From: Kalaharituber pfeilii
Taxonomy: Eukaryota > Ascomycota > Pezizomycetes > Pezizales > Pezizaceae
Direction of reading: 5' to 3'
Length of the DNA: 64,000 nt
NCBI GenBank assembly: GCA_015179045.1
Contig: WHUZ01000114.1
Coordinates: 1-64,000, forward strand
This document shows positions 43,107-54,400 of the stretch, piece by piece (position 1 is the stretch's first letter; each line of letters begins with the position of its first letter). A program made the position numbers and the translations under genes. The notes under the pieces were generated by a model, which was not told the DNA's origin, made no database searches, and saw only the letters and a program-made list of their open reading frames with translations.

Positions 43107-44753
43107 ATGGTATTCTTCCTCCTTATACCTCTTGCCGCAGCCGCTGTTAGTGCCGCTGGCGCCGCCATTGCAGCGGAAGAACAGCAAAACCGAGAAAGGC
43201 GAGAACGAGAACGGCAACAGAGGGAAAGGGAAGAAGAGGAGGAGCGCCTACGGAGACGAAGAGAGGAATTAGCTAGCCTTGAACGGGAACGGGCAAGGTT
43301 GGAGGAGGAAGCTCGCCAGCGGCGCGAGAGAGACAGGAGAATAAGGGAGGAATATGAAAGACGGGAGAGAGAGGAGAGAGAAAGACAGGAGAGGGAAAGA
43401 TGTGCTCGACTTCAACGGGAGAGGGAAGAGCGAGAGCAACGGGAACGGAAAAGACAAGAGGAGTATGAAAGAATGGAAAGAGAACGACAAGCTCAACTGC
43501 GGCACATGCAGGAGGAACAGCAACGGCAAAGGGAAGAAGCCGAACGGAGGGAGAGGGAGAGACAAGCCCAACTAGAAAGAGAAAGGAGGGCCCAGCAGCA
43601 GCGCTTGCAGGAAGAGCGGAGGAGAATCGAAGAAGCGGAGCGGAGGGAAAGGGAAAGGCAAGCACAACTGCAAGCGGAAATCAGGAGGAAGGAGGAGGCT
43701 GCTCGTGCGGAGTTACAAAGGCGGCAGGAAGAGATTGCCAGGGAGAAGGCAGAGCAAGAGCGGATGCGAGCGGAGATGCAGAGGAAGGCTGAAGAGGAGC
43801 AAGCTGAATTACAAAGGCGCCATGAAGAAGAACTGAAAGTGCAAAAGGAGGAGCAAGAGCGTAAGCAGGCTGAATTGAAGCGGGAAGAAGAGGAGCAGAA
43901 AGCAATCGAAGAGCTAATGAGATTAAAACTTGAAGAGGGGGAGCAGTTAATCTTAGAAAATGCCAGATTGATCACAAAAGGGATTTGCCCAAATCTTTTG
44001 CCCACAGAGGAGGAATGGGAAAAAGCGCGAGCGAGACTTGTTGGAGGAAAAGAGAAGTTTCATTGTGCTATTGCGGGCACCTCCGGAGCCGGAAAATCCT
44101 CCCTAGTCAATGCATTGAGGGGCATTAGCAACAGGCATGCAAATGCAGCTAAAGTTGGCGTCGTGGAAACCACCACCGAAATCACAGCGTACCCTGACCC
44201 GAGCACTACATCCGCCCGTAGTCAATGGGTTTGGTATGATGTCCCAGGAGCAGGTACTTTGAGCATTCCCGGACCACAGTATTTTAATTCACAAGGACTG
44301 TTTGTATTTGATCTTGTCATTGTCGTTGTGGACAACCGCTTCACTGCACAGGATATCGCCATACTGCACCAATGCAAACAATTTAAGATTCCTTCTTTCA
44401 TTGTTCGGTCGAAAGCGAATCAGTATATATCCAACATCATGCATCAAGAACTTGGGTACCCCATGGACGAAACCGAGGAGTACACTACGGAGGACACCCT
44501 TACAAGAGATAGTCGCACAGAGACCTTGGAAAAGTCAAAGCAGATTCTTATAACGAATACCCAGGAAAACTTCAAGAAAAATCTAGAGGAAGCTGAATTG
44601 GATTCGTCTCAAAGGGTGTATATTGTCTGTGCGCAGAGTATTCGCGCTGTGGTCACGATGGAACCGGGTGCCCAACTCAAGAAGGCAGACTATCTCATTG
44701 ATGATATGCAACTGATGGAAGACTTGGACAAGGCTGTGGAAAAACGTTCTTGA
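43107..44753 (+). CDS. membrane-anchored coiled-coil IRG-like GTPase, paralogue
   Basis: A 548-residue intronless frame. Residues 2-22 are hydrophobic and Ala-rich (VFFLLIPLAAAAVSAAGAA). Residues about 24-290 are an extreme Arg/Glu/Gln coiled coil with RERERQ-type repeats. The C-terminal GTPase has G1 GTSGAGKSS (324-332), VVETTTEITAYP as in the IRG switch I region, switch II DVPGAG (378-383), DNRFTAQDIA (409-418) and RSKAN (434-438) at the G4 site. It is collinear with the 37241 protein, and the GTPase domains are clearly homologous. Both open reading frames are intact although the neighbourhood is full of decayed genes, suggesting selection. The role is inferred from vertebrate IRGs, which act on intracellular membranes in defence. 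Confidence 0.85.
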   Translation: MVFFLLIPLAAAAVSAAGAAIAAEEQQNRERRERERQQREREEEEERLRRRREELASLERERARLEEEARQRRERDRRIREEYERREREERERQERERCARLQREREEREQRERKRQEEYERMERERQAQLRHMQEEQQRQREEAERRERERQAQLERERRAQQQRLQEERRRIEEAERRERERQAQLQAEIRRKEEAARAELQRRQEEIAREKAEQERMRAEMQRKAEEEQAELQRRHEEELKVQKEEQERKQAELKREEEEQKAIEELMRLKLEEGEQLILENARLITKGICPNLLPTEEEWEKARARLVGGKEKFHCAIAGTSGAGKSSLVNALRGISNRHANAAKVGVVETTTEITAYPDPSTTSARSQWVWYDVPGAGTLSIPGPQYFNSQGLFVFDLVIVVVDNRFTAQDIAILHQCKQFKIPSFIVRSKANQYISNIMHQELGYPMDETEEYTTEDTLTRDSRTETLEKSKQILITNTQENFKKNLEEAELDSSQRVYIVCAQSIRAVVTMEPGAQLKKADYLIDDMQLMEDLDKAVEKRS

Positions 44754-44756
44754 GAG

Positions 44757-45694
44757 AGTGATGCAATCCTAAACTTGGGTGTTGGAATGTTAACATTTCT
44801 TTTCAGCATGATGTTTCGCTGACCTTTTGCTATTTCTTTTATTTTCTTCTCGTTTATCCCCACTTGTCATGTAAATTTTTTTGCTTTTCTTGACCTATTC
44901 TCTCCTGTTGATTTCTTTCTGAGTTGCTTCAGAGCGTCGCGTAGGGTTATATAACTGATATCACGCCATGAGATGAGAAGTTGAATATGACTACTGTTTC
45001 CCATTAAGTAGTAAATTTATCTAAATTATTTCGGTTTGGCGTTGAATAATATGTTGGGGTCAAGGCCCTAAATTTCCAAGCGAGAGATCAATAACATATG
45101 CGCTTGAGCGAAGAGAATAAGTAAAGGATTGCGCCACGCAGCTCCGCAATTAAACTACAAATTTTAATAGTAATAGAGTAAACTATAAGTCAGTAACTAG
45201 ATTGTCGGACGGAAAGAGCGTTTGGAAGCGACTGCGCAAGGCTGTAAAGCGGCGTAGCTCATCCAGCAGTTTCAAAATTGTCAGGCTTTGCAGGATATCT
45301 TAAAGCTTTTACTACATACACGTGAACCTCAATTGCACACCCTCAAAATGCTCTGCACTGCAAATGAATAAGCTCTTGTCCATCTGGAGTAGTGTGCTCC
45401 AAATGTAAGATCCTACGAGCACGAGACAGCGCAAGACGACGCCTACCAGCAGTGACCGAACTGATGAGCAAGTAATATGACAGAGTGAGGTACTACAGGA
45501 AACCCAAAATTTCATTTTTGTTTCTTCATCTGCACATTAATTCAGATCTATTTTCCATTTTTCATTATTTACTTAACTGAGTAATCATGCATTCAAACTA
45601 GTAGATCACAGCATGGGCCGACATTTGGTAGCCAGTGGGCACGGTACGCACTTACGTCACTAGTCCACTGTAAAACTGTCTTGCCATATGCCTG
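44757..45694. other. 3' flank and non-genic sequence
   Basis: No further coding sequence. Pyrimidine-rich 44780-44930 is a plausible 3' UTR of the GTPase gene. Confidence 0.35.
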
Positions 45695-45981
45695 TACCAA
45701 CAATTGATCTTACCTACCCCACAATGTTGGTACCTGTGTCACAGTGTCATGGCGTAAAGTTTATCGTCTGATGAGGTCCGGGAGCGGCAGGCAGAATCTG
45801 CCTGTCCGGAGAGGTTCCGCAGCCTCTAATTTGCATCACTAAATGCTGGTAACAAGTACCAACATTTGATCTACCTACCCCACAATGTTGGTACCTGTGT
45901 CACAGTGTGATGGCGTAAAGTTTATCGTCTGATGAGGTCCGAGAGCGGCAGGCAGAATCTGCCTGTCCGGAGAGGTTCCGC
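45695..45981. repeat. two ~125-nt hairpin-rich units in direct repeat
   Basis: Units 45695-45820 and 45857-45981 are almost identical and separated by 36 unrelated nt (period 162). Each contains three potential hairpins in order: TACCAACA/TGTTGGTA, CTGTG/CACAG, and a 9-bp stem GGCAGGCAG/CTGCCTGTC enclosed by TCCG/CGGA. The sequence CTGATGAGG lies just before the last. This looks like a structured RNA or a small mobile unit. It is not a match to any family I can name. Confidence 0.6.
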
Positions 45982-46159
45982 TTCACACTTCTACCAAGTT
46001 CCAGTTGCATCTACCTTTTTCTGTCTACTTCTTGTATTGCACCTATAGATCATTGTGAAAAGAACTGGTTCGGGGGTAGTTCTCTATAAAAGAGGTCCCC
46101 TACCCACATCCCTCTGGATTCTTCACGCAACAACTTATACTCCCTCTCCAAGTTGTAGT
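45982..46159. promoter_or_regulatory. possible TATA-type promoter region
   Basis: CTATAAAAGAGG at about 46083-46094 followed by a pyrimidine-rich tract resembles a core promoter, perhaps belonging to a retroelement or the repeat units upstream. No gene follows directly. Confidence 0.3.
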
Positions 46160-46705
46160 TTAGTTAGCATTCGCACTCAGTGTGAGTTGTGAGTCGGTTT
46201 TTCTGAGTAAGTCGGTTTTTGGGTCGGTTTCTCACGCCGGAAAACGTATCCAACTCGGCTGCTGAGTGAGCCAGTATGAGTTGTATGTACGGCGTGACTG
46301 AGTCGATGTGATAATATACAACTACTACTCAGCAGTGAGCCGGTACTATGAGCCAAGCAGTTTTCGCACCGAGTGTGAGTCGAGTCGGTGCCGAGTTTTG
46401 TAGCACATGAGCGACCCACGTACAAATTTGATGTACAATGCCAATTAATGCATTTAGCATTCACATCCCGCCTGAGCGGGTCGGGTTGAGTTGGTAAGTA
46501 ATGAGGTCGAGCCGGTTTGTCACGCCATTACGCTGTACCCGACTCGAAACCGCCGAGTGAGCCGGGTTGGGTTGTATGTGTGGCGTAACTGAGTCAGTAT
46601 GATAATGTACAACTACTACTCAGTTCCTGAGTGAGTTTATAGTAGGGTCGGAGGAATTTTGTTAAAGGCTTACACTGACTCAGCTCACACCAATGCGAAC
46701 ATTAA
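46160..46705. mobile_element. GAGTCGG-rich TIR element, nested or duplicated
   Basis: Starts near GCATTCGCACTCAGTGTGAG (46165) and ends with the inverted CTCACACCAATGCGAAC (about 46685-46701). A second internal start (GCATTCACATCCCGCCTGAG, 46457) suggests nesting or tandem duplication. It is related to the fragment at 28063. It resembles hAT-type elements, but I could not fix an 8-bp duplication. No transposase. Confidence 0.6.
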
Positions 46706-46881
46706 GTTTAGTCTCAATAAAATACCTTTACCATTTAATAAGCCATATAGCGTCGACCCCTGGCATGTCACCCTAGTAGCCTGCTTGCTCTAGGACCCTT
46801 AGAACTTGAACTCTAGCCTGCACCTAACTCATTTATTATATGATTATAGGTAGATGAAGCTTTAGAGAATTGTTCCTATTG

Positions 46882-47000
46882 TTTTATCAAAGCTATCATC
46901 TTTTCAAAGTTCTTTCAATCTCTCTTAATATACTCGATAGGCTTGAGGTGCTAAGCGGGTTGCACCGTAGAACTTTGAAAAGATGATAGCTTTGATAAAA
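46882..47000. repeat. perfect 32-bp inverted repeat (large hairpin)
   Basis: Arms 46882-46913 and 46969-47000 are exact inverted copies (inner part AGCTATCATCTTTTCAAAGT), enclosing 55 nt. Downstream, 46960-47110 has repeated GTTGCACC(T/C)GACATAGAG units. Likely a MITE or rearranged repeat. A transcript would form a long stem. Confidence 0.8.
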
Positions 47001-47119
47001 GTTGCACCTGACATAGAGTGGATTGCACCTGACATAGAGCGGGTTGCACCCGACTTTACAGTAGATTGTACCTGACATAGAGTAGGTTGCACCCGACATC
47101 TCCAACTCTAGAGCAGGTT

Positions 47120-47640
47120 ACACCCAACATCTCCAACTCGACAGCGGAAGCCATTACTGCAGCAGGTCGGGACCTAGTAACAAGTGAAGAGGCCTACTCC
47201 AAGTCGGAGGCTCAGAGAAATCTAGTAGTGGTGTAGCAACAAGACCCAATAGCTTTAGAGGTATTCTTCCTCTGGGCCAATAGATAACTCAAATTTATGG
47301 ACTTGCCGGAGATGTTAGGTAAAGGATGGGAGTCATGTTTTAGGAGCAAATTCTTTGTAAATCCAGAGATAAAGACTCTCAAAAGCGATATAGGTATTAG
47401 AAGAGACTTTGTAGATTCAATCTGCAAAATCTCTTCTAAAGCTCTTCTGTATTAATTTAGCATCTTTAATCAAATCTAAGATATGTAAGAGTATATTATC
47501 TATGGGGGGCCTAGGTAGAATAATTGATTTTTGATTCCTGTGTTATGTAATATCTGTTCTTATGGTACGCAGTATGATATGTAGTATTCTCATACCCAGG
47601 TAGTACTGTATATTGTTCTTAGGCTCGTAGCCAGGTGGTA
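47120..47640. other. non-genic stretch
   Basis: No supportable feature. Confidence 0.3.
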
Positions 47641-48374
47641 TATGTATATTCAAAACAAGTACAAAGAAACTACTTGCAAGTTCAGCTTTCAACTACTTAT
47701 AGAAGGAGAGGGTAGTAAGGAGGATCGAGACAGTCGACCCGAATATAGCAGCCTTCATGAAAGGGTTTCTACAGCCGAACAAATTCCAGATCTCGTAGGA
47801 CGGGAAGACCAGAGGCAGAGGCAGGATGACAGATGGGACTCCCCAAGGCTCCTCCCTATCTCCGGTGCTTTTTCTTGTAGGGATAGCACTGGTAACGGAG
47901 AAGGCAGAGAAGCAAAAGTTACCTGCTGCTATATTGACAACACTCACAGCGTTTTGTCTAACAGGTCGCTGAGACAACTAAAGCAGGATATACGGGAACA
48001 CCATGTGAAGATGACCAAAGAGGCACTGGAGAAGGGGTTCGAACTGAATCACTGAAAGTTTGAAGCCCTTATCATAGACACAAAGAGGCGGAGCTACAGA
48101 CTGGTAGGACTTTATGTCGACTGGGAGATGAAGTTTAATGACCACTTCGACAGAAGACTACAGCTGAGCAAGGTGGCATAGAAGGTGGTGTCCTGATGTG
48201 ATGACGGCTAGATAGTATTCACTGTTTTACACAGGTACTGGTATCTAGAGCTGGCGGAACGAAGCCTCAAGGGCGTCCTCAATGATCAAATGTTAAGAAA
48301 AGAGTCTTCAATTGTCTTGTCTGTACGTATCCATGTCTGTCCATGTCTGTATATGTCTCCATATCCCTCCACAC

Positions 48375-48428
48375 GCCCTGCCATGGCGAACAGCTACAAG
48401 CGGGGTCACGTGATTTAAAAAAAAAATA
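48375..48428 (+). mobile_element. ultrashort LINE-B tail insertion (54 bp) inside LINE-A
   Basis: Starts GCCCTGCCATGG, ends CGGGGTCACGTGA plus A-rich tail, flanked by the perfect 13-bp duplication TATCCCTCCACAC at 48362-48374 and 48429-48441. Confidence 0.95.
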
Positions 48429-49893
48429 TATCCCTCCACACAGTTCTATCTACATACAATTTATAGACCACGTTCGCCTTCCAACTGAGTCTGTACATAC
48501 ATATCTCGCTTCTTAAATCATAATTTTCTTCCTCATCCTATGCATGTGTCATCATGTGGCCCTACTGCTGAGTACCGCTCCGGCCCGCATATGGCCTTAT
48601 TCTTTCCATTGGTACCATGGTTACCACTACACCGGCTAGGTAAGATACTACCAGCCAAAAGGAGGCAACTCTACACTGGCATTACTAGGAATATAGTGAC
48701 CTGGGGCAGCTGGGCGTAGGCAAGCTATGCACAAGGTACCCCAGCAGAACACAAACTCAGAAAGCTGGAAAAATGGCAATACTTAGTAGCGAGGGAGATC
48801 ACCAGGGTCCCCTAGGGGACAAGAAGAGATGTGGTTGAAGGGTTGATAAAACTGGAATTGGTCAAGGCATTTGTCAGTAGGGAGGTTGAGAGGGTAGAGG
48901 CCAGGGTATTGAGATTCAGAGATGAACTGATCAAAGACCCATAACCAGACACAAGATACTTGAGGGGCTCACTTGAGCACTGCGAGCCCCTGCTACTCCA
49001 CATTTACCTGTATCACTCTAGAGACCTTCCCAGAGAAGACTGAGAAGCTATCATTGCCAAAGAAGAGGACAAAGGGTAGACAAGCATATACACTAATGGG
49101 AGCAGATTAGAAGACAGAACAGGTGCTGGAGTCTATCATGGCAGCGACAATACCTCCATATACCTGGGAACATGTTGTATGGTGAATGACATAGAGATGA
49201 TAGCCGTGGGAGAAGCCCTGGAAAAGGACGGGGTGATATTGATAGTCACTGACTCCAGGGTTACCATAACGAGAATGCAGGGGATAGCTAGGGGGGATCC
49301 AACTCCGGAGGGTCCTGCAAGATTGGTAAGGAGATGGTGGGAGGAGAGGACAGTCTGAGGTGATAGAGATATAGCGATATTATGGGTGAAGGCACACAAA
49401 GGCATCAAACGCAACACCGAGGTAGACATGGCGGCCAAGATTGGCATAGCACTGCAATACCAAGACGAAGTAGTTACCGAAGCAGGCATGAGGCAATACG
49501 CAAAGGCATGGAGGGCTAATAAGACAAAAAGGCTATGGCTGTCATACCAGCCTTTGGAATATCTGGGGAATAGGAGGAGGGTAGCCACCCTTGCAGGCAT
49601 GCTGGGGAATAACAGTCTGCAGTAGTGGAAGCACTAGATAAGGAGGGATGAATCACCGACGTGTAGGTGGTACGGCAAAGCTCTCGAGAACTTTGCTCAC
49701 ATAATGAATGAATGCGAGGCGTGGAAGACTCCCGGGGGAGGAGATGGGGTTGAAGCACCCAACGAAGCCAGGCGGGGAAGGAGACATGCTGGCGGAGGTC
49801 TTGGACTGGGCGGCGGAGTAGTTTTCCTTTAACATCGGGTTACATTTCGTTTTGTCTTTTACTATTCTCCCATATTCTCCCTTCTGCTCATTA

Positions 49894-50999
49894 TGGTGCC
49901 GGTCATCAATAAGGGACCTGTTGTAAATTTCGCTGGCTTGCTGACTAATAGGTCCAAATTACCTCTGCCCCGGGTTGACCCGCCCCTGACCGCCACGAAC
50001 AATCAATCTGAGCTGATTCCGCACCGTAATATTACGACGACGAAACAGCTTTTGACATCGGAAAACTTGAGTGAATTTCCTAAGAGTGAGTATATTCTGC
50101 TTCATCACTTTTTGCAACAGGAAAAAATAACTGACAACACAGCAATAGTTCTTTAAACACAGCTGATACCGGTTATACATCTATGGCTCGCCCCAGCAAG
50201 AAAAGAAGAGCTTGTTTGCTTGCTGCTGCTACGAGGCAGAAGAAGAGAGCAGTCATAGTGGAAGTGGATACCTCTATTGCAGCAGATACCTCCATTGTAG
50301 AGGTGGCTACCCCTGTTGTATATAGTGAAAGTGAAGAGTCTTCGGCAGATGAGTCTGAGTGGGATCAAGAAGAGGAGGAACAAGATGATGAGCAAGAGAT
50401 TCAAGACTTAAGCATAACAATAGATGTTCATAAGGAGTTGATGAAGAATATAGTAGATGTGGACTTCTCTACTATTCAGTTCAAATATCAACGTGGTGCA
50501 CAAGTTTCTCGCCAGACGTTATGGTTGCATAAGAAAGCTCAACAAGATTTACAGCACTCTGCAACTGGCTGTCGCCCATTAACAGCTTACTTCACTCCAC
50601 TGAATAGAATGGTACCGGCAGCTAATACATCTAAGTCTTTACCTATACCACAACCTAAATCCGAGATGGAAATGCGAATGGAGACACTAAAATTAGGTAG
50701 ATTATTGCTATATATAGTAATATTTTCTTTCACACTAGTACTAATTCTATAGTCTTGGCTATCTTGGCATGTAAAATTGGGGAGGCTCCTCATACAAAGT
50801 TCAAACTTTTCAATCTAAAATTTCTCTACACTCTCTGAATATTTTTTAATTCAGACATCGAAGGATTGTAGAGCAGACAAAATAGTACATAATTACGATG
50901 TTTAATTTCTAATCAGATGTGGTTGTGTAGTGAAATAATACTTCAAGTTTCAGTCCGTAATTTTGGTTGTCAGGGGTCCCTTATTGATGACCGGCACCA
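49894..50999 (+). mobile_element. TA-target DNA transposon (1,106 bp) in the LINE-A 3' UTR
   Basis: Perfect 25-bp inverted ends (outer part TGGTGCCGGTCATCAATAAG) flanked by TA at 49892-49893 and 51000-51001. Removal of the element rejoins the LINE-A 3' UTR. It contains two frames, 49892-50156 and 50183-50752, neither with a DDE catalytic domain that I can see. Probably an internally deleted Tc1/mariner/pogo-type element. Confidence 0.85.
50183..50752 (+). CDS. putative DNA-transposon accessory protein or transposase N-terminus
   Basis: A 189-residue frame within the TA-flanked element. It begins with a basic stretch MARPSKKRRACLL, then an acidic Ser/Glu/Asp region (about residues 50-80), then LSITIDVHKELMKNIVDVDF and a basic-aromatic segment (SRQTLWLHKKAQQDL). 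The basic start could be a nuclear signal or DNA-binding arm. No DDE triad is visible, so the catalytic part may be deleted. The frame ends in hydrophobic residues of uncertain relevance. Confidence 0.45.
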   Translation: MARPSKKRRACLLAAATRQKKRAVIVEVDTSIAADTSIVEVATPVVYSESEESSADESEWDQEEEEQDDEQEIQDLSITIDVHKELMKNIVDVDFSTIQFKYQRGAQVSRQTLWLHKKAQQDLQHSATGCRPLTAYFTPLNRMVPAANTSKSLPIPQPKSEMEMRMETLKLGRLLLYIVIFSFTLVLIL

Positions 51000-51405
51000 T
51001 ATGTACCTAATCTCTCGCCATAGCCTGTCAGGCGGCATGCGAGTAATGAAATAAAAAATAAATACAAAAAGTCTACCCGCGGGTCGGGGTGGCAACCCGA
51101 CGTCGGGTGACTAGTTTTCTGGCATACGGGCTACTTTAGTTCCAGACTAATCGGCTTGGCAACCGGTCTCTGTAGGGTGGGTACGAGAACAGCATGTAGT
51201 CAGCCAACCACGATTCAGGGAAGGCAGCTTGGGAGGAGAAAACTACTTCATGACAATAAATGTGGGGTTTTACCTATATCGCAAGGGAATAAAGAATCGC
51301 TAATCGTCGCCCACAACATCATATCGAAAATAGGCAGCCTCATTTCTGAAGTTTTGCATTCAATACCTCTGAGAATTGTGTGAAATCCCCGACACGGCAT
51401 TTCCA

Positions 51406-54400
51406 ATGGATAATCCGGAGCCCGGAAGTCCAGGGGGGTTCCGCTTAAGTTTGAAGAACAAAGCGCTGAATGTCGGGCGTGGGATCAAGGCAGTTTTCAA
51501 AACCCGCGACACTTTATCTCCGCCACTTGACACACACCTATCTCGACCGACATCTCCAGTCGGAAAAAAGGGAAACCTGAGAGCCAGCAGCGCCCCTCCC
51601 CCGATTAATAGGCTCACGCCTGCTCTTCCTCGCATAACCTCACAAGAACAGTCACAGGCATCTGAATGCACAGTTACTACACCCGTACCACCACAATCAG
51701 CACAATTACATACCAACGACAATTCTTCGTCATGCGGTACATCGCATTCACCGGAGGAGCAAGCAGATCCTCCAACTGCTCAGCAGAAGATAGAGAACAA
51801 ACAATACGATGCTATTGAAGATATAATCAAGGATTTACAGTCTGCTAAGGATAAAAGCAAAGAGGAGCAATGGAAATACAAGAACAGCGATGGTGAGCTT
51901 GTTCCTGTAGTGGACAAGATAGGTCGGATCCTAAAAGGCTTGGAGACCTACGCATCAATTGTCGATGTTGCAATACAGCATAGTCCTGAAACTACTGCTC
52001 TCGTGTGGGCTAGTGTTAGGATGATTTTGAAGGTTGGTCGTGAAATCATCTTGCATGAAGCTGTGATTAATCATGAATATAGGTCGCCCTCAATTACGTT
52101 GAATTAATGGAAAACTTGGAATGGGCAACTGCAACCATTATTGATAGCATGGCCACGTGTGAATTCTACGCCCATATCTATAAGGATGTATCGCTGGAGG
52201 TCACATTGCATTCGGATTTAACAGCGGAGGATTTTAAATGCAAGTTGGATTCTGCTTTAGGAGAACTTTATACTGTGGTACGGGAATTTGCAGTTGAAGT
52301 ACAAAAATATTTCAGTACTTCGGCATCGGGTAGGATATTCGGCTCCTTTAATTTTGCACTCCACTTAGAAGACCGACATTTAGGCGGAATTAAGATTCGA
52401 AGTATTTTTATGCCTTTTCAAGTGGTTATGAAACCATACATCGACAAAATAATCGATAAGAAAAAGGTTATTCGAGAGTGTGCGGACGGGGCTACAATGA
52501 AACGGATCATGGGTAAGAGCGCCCAATGCACGTCCAACTTTGATAATAAGCATGTTTTCCTAATAAAAATAGAGAATTCCAATCAACTTGAGCAGATAGA
52601 CCGTGTGGTGAATGATATAAAGCGGGAAATGGAACCTTTGACCAGGCTAGAGCGTGAGTTTATGGCAGTATCATGATTCATCCGCACGATCCTGCAATTA
52701 ATACCAAGTGCCATAAAACAAATTCAGACATCTACACTTCAGTCAAGAAGATCGAAGATCTGCTAAACGGGATAAGTACGTTGCATGCGATACCCTTGGT
52801 ATATGCTGAGTATTAACTTCCGATTAGAGCAGGACCAGCATCAAACACTATTTGGCGCATCTGAGTTAGAGCAGCTTAAGCACAACTACCTCGACAGATA
52901 TCAGCTGGAGGAGTTTAAACTGGACCTATATATTCCGGCAGAAGGAATGAGACACCAGCATGACAACGAACGATTTGATCTGCTAGAGGCTATTCAAAAT
53001 TTCCTGTCGGACGCTGCACCACAAAAGGTTTGCCTGATTCAAGGTGCTGCAGGATCCGGAAAGTCAACATTCAACCATTATCTTGCTCGCAAGCTATGGT
53101 CTGACTATGATAAGCGTGACACTCTCAATCAAGCAACCGCCGCAATTCCGCTATTCATTCCACTGTTCAGGTTCTGTACACCAGGAAAAGAAAAACACGA
53201 AGATATGATAACTACGTTTTTTATCAAACAAGGTTTTCACGAAGATCAAATAAAGCTGGCACGAAAGAAGCAGCAATTCGTCTTTATCTTAGACGGCTAT
53301 GATGAAGTTGAGAAGCGGGACCGCAATTTTTATACAGAAAACGAACTTGACCTATGGAACGCTAAAGTCATCATCACAAGCCGACCTGAGTATTTACCCT
53401 CGAGTTACCAAAGCAAGTTTTACCCCCACGGTCAGCCTCTGCTCCTGCAAGAATATTGGCTTGCGCCCTTTTCGAAGTCAAGCATTCGGCGGTATATTTC
53501 ACAATATATACAGGCTAAGCCTACTGGCCGTTCAGTTGAGGATTACGAACAGTATATAATGAAACCTGACGTGTGTTCATTAATCAGCAATCCTTTCCTC
53601 CTCCGGATGATTATGACCGTAGCGCCAGCTCAGAATAAAGACAAACTCAAGCGCATGAACTTGTACAAACAGTTCATCGATGATTGGCTTGAGAAAGCAA
53701 AGGCCCGTTTAGATAACATTCAGTTATCAGACAGTCACCGTGATGCGTATAACCATTTAGAGCAGAATGAATTCAGTTTGCAAGCACGACACTTTTGTCA
53801 ACAGTTCGCACTAGCTTTGTATCGTCATCAAGTGCTAGAAGCAACCTACGTCCCCAGTGTCCTCTTCCATAGGAACTCTCATTCACAAAACCAGTCTATC
53901 TGGAAAGCGTTTTTAGGCAATGATGACGACGCAACCCAGCTTTTACGCTTCAGTTCACCGCTGATTCGGCAGAGGCACTCATATCGATTTTTACACAAAT
54001 CGCTACGGGACTATTTGGTGGCCGAAGTAGTGTGGCAAGATGAGTTACTTGAACAAGGCAACACTGATGCGCTGATCAATGAGTTTCATCTTGTTGAGGA
54101 TCCTGGTGTTCTTGATTTCATTGTTGAACAAGCCAAAGATACCATCTCTGTGCAAGACAGTCTATTGGCATTAATTGAGCGATCGAAATCAGATGTTAAG
54201 ATTTCAAGAGCTGCAGCAAATGCGATTACAGTTCTAGTCAGGGCTGGCAGAAACTTTACGGGTTATGATTTGCGTGGAGCACGAATTGTAGGAGCTGACT
54301 TAAGCGGTGGCTGGTTTGAGAGAGCTCAACTGCAAAATGCAGACCTACATCAGGTTCGTTTCTTGGTTTGAATTTTTTTTAAAAGTATGCTTCTCGCATC

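Larger units (their letters stand above)
47650..51070 (+). mobile_element. LINE family A, degenerate copy with two nested insertions
   Basis: Plus-strand RT remnants (TPQGSSLSPVLFLVGIALV at about 47837-47895, then CYIDNTHSVLSN in place of YVDDF) are followed by RNase H (49095-49440) and the C-terminal tail ending LDWAAE near 49820. The 3' UTR resumes at 51002 and ends in the A hairpin (CTCGC/GCGAG) and A-rich tail to about 51070. It is interrupted by a B tail (48375-48428) and by a TA-flanked transposon (49894-50999). Many stops are TAG, consistent with G-to-A or C-to-T decay. Alignment with the 12-kb copy shows both are family A. Confidence 0.8.

Noticed and set aside
43269..44005. Leu/Ser/Pro-rich minus-strand frames
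   Set aside because: They are the antisense of the Glu/Arg/Gln-rich coiled coil of the 43107 GTPase.
45750..45820. Hammerhead ribozyme (CTGATGA near a stable stem)
   Set aside because: The conserved GAAA strand and a matching cleavage-site stem are absent in both units, so I report only a structured repeat of unknown type.
45740..45820. tRNA-derived SINE (possible box A/B) in the 125-nt units
   Set aside because: Only weak matches to polymerase III boxes (TGGCGTAAAG, GGTTCCGC) and no tRNA fold or poly(A) tail.
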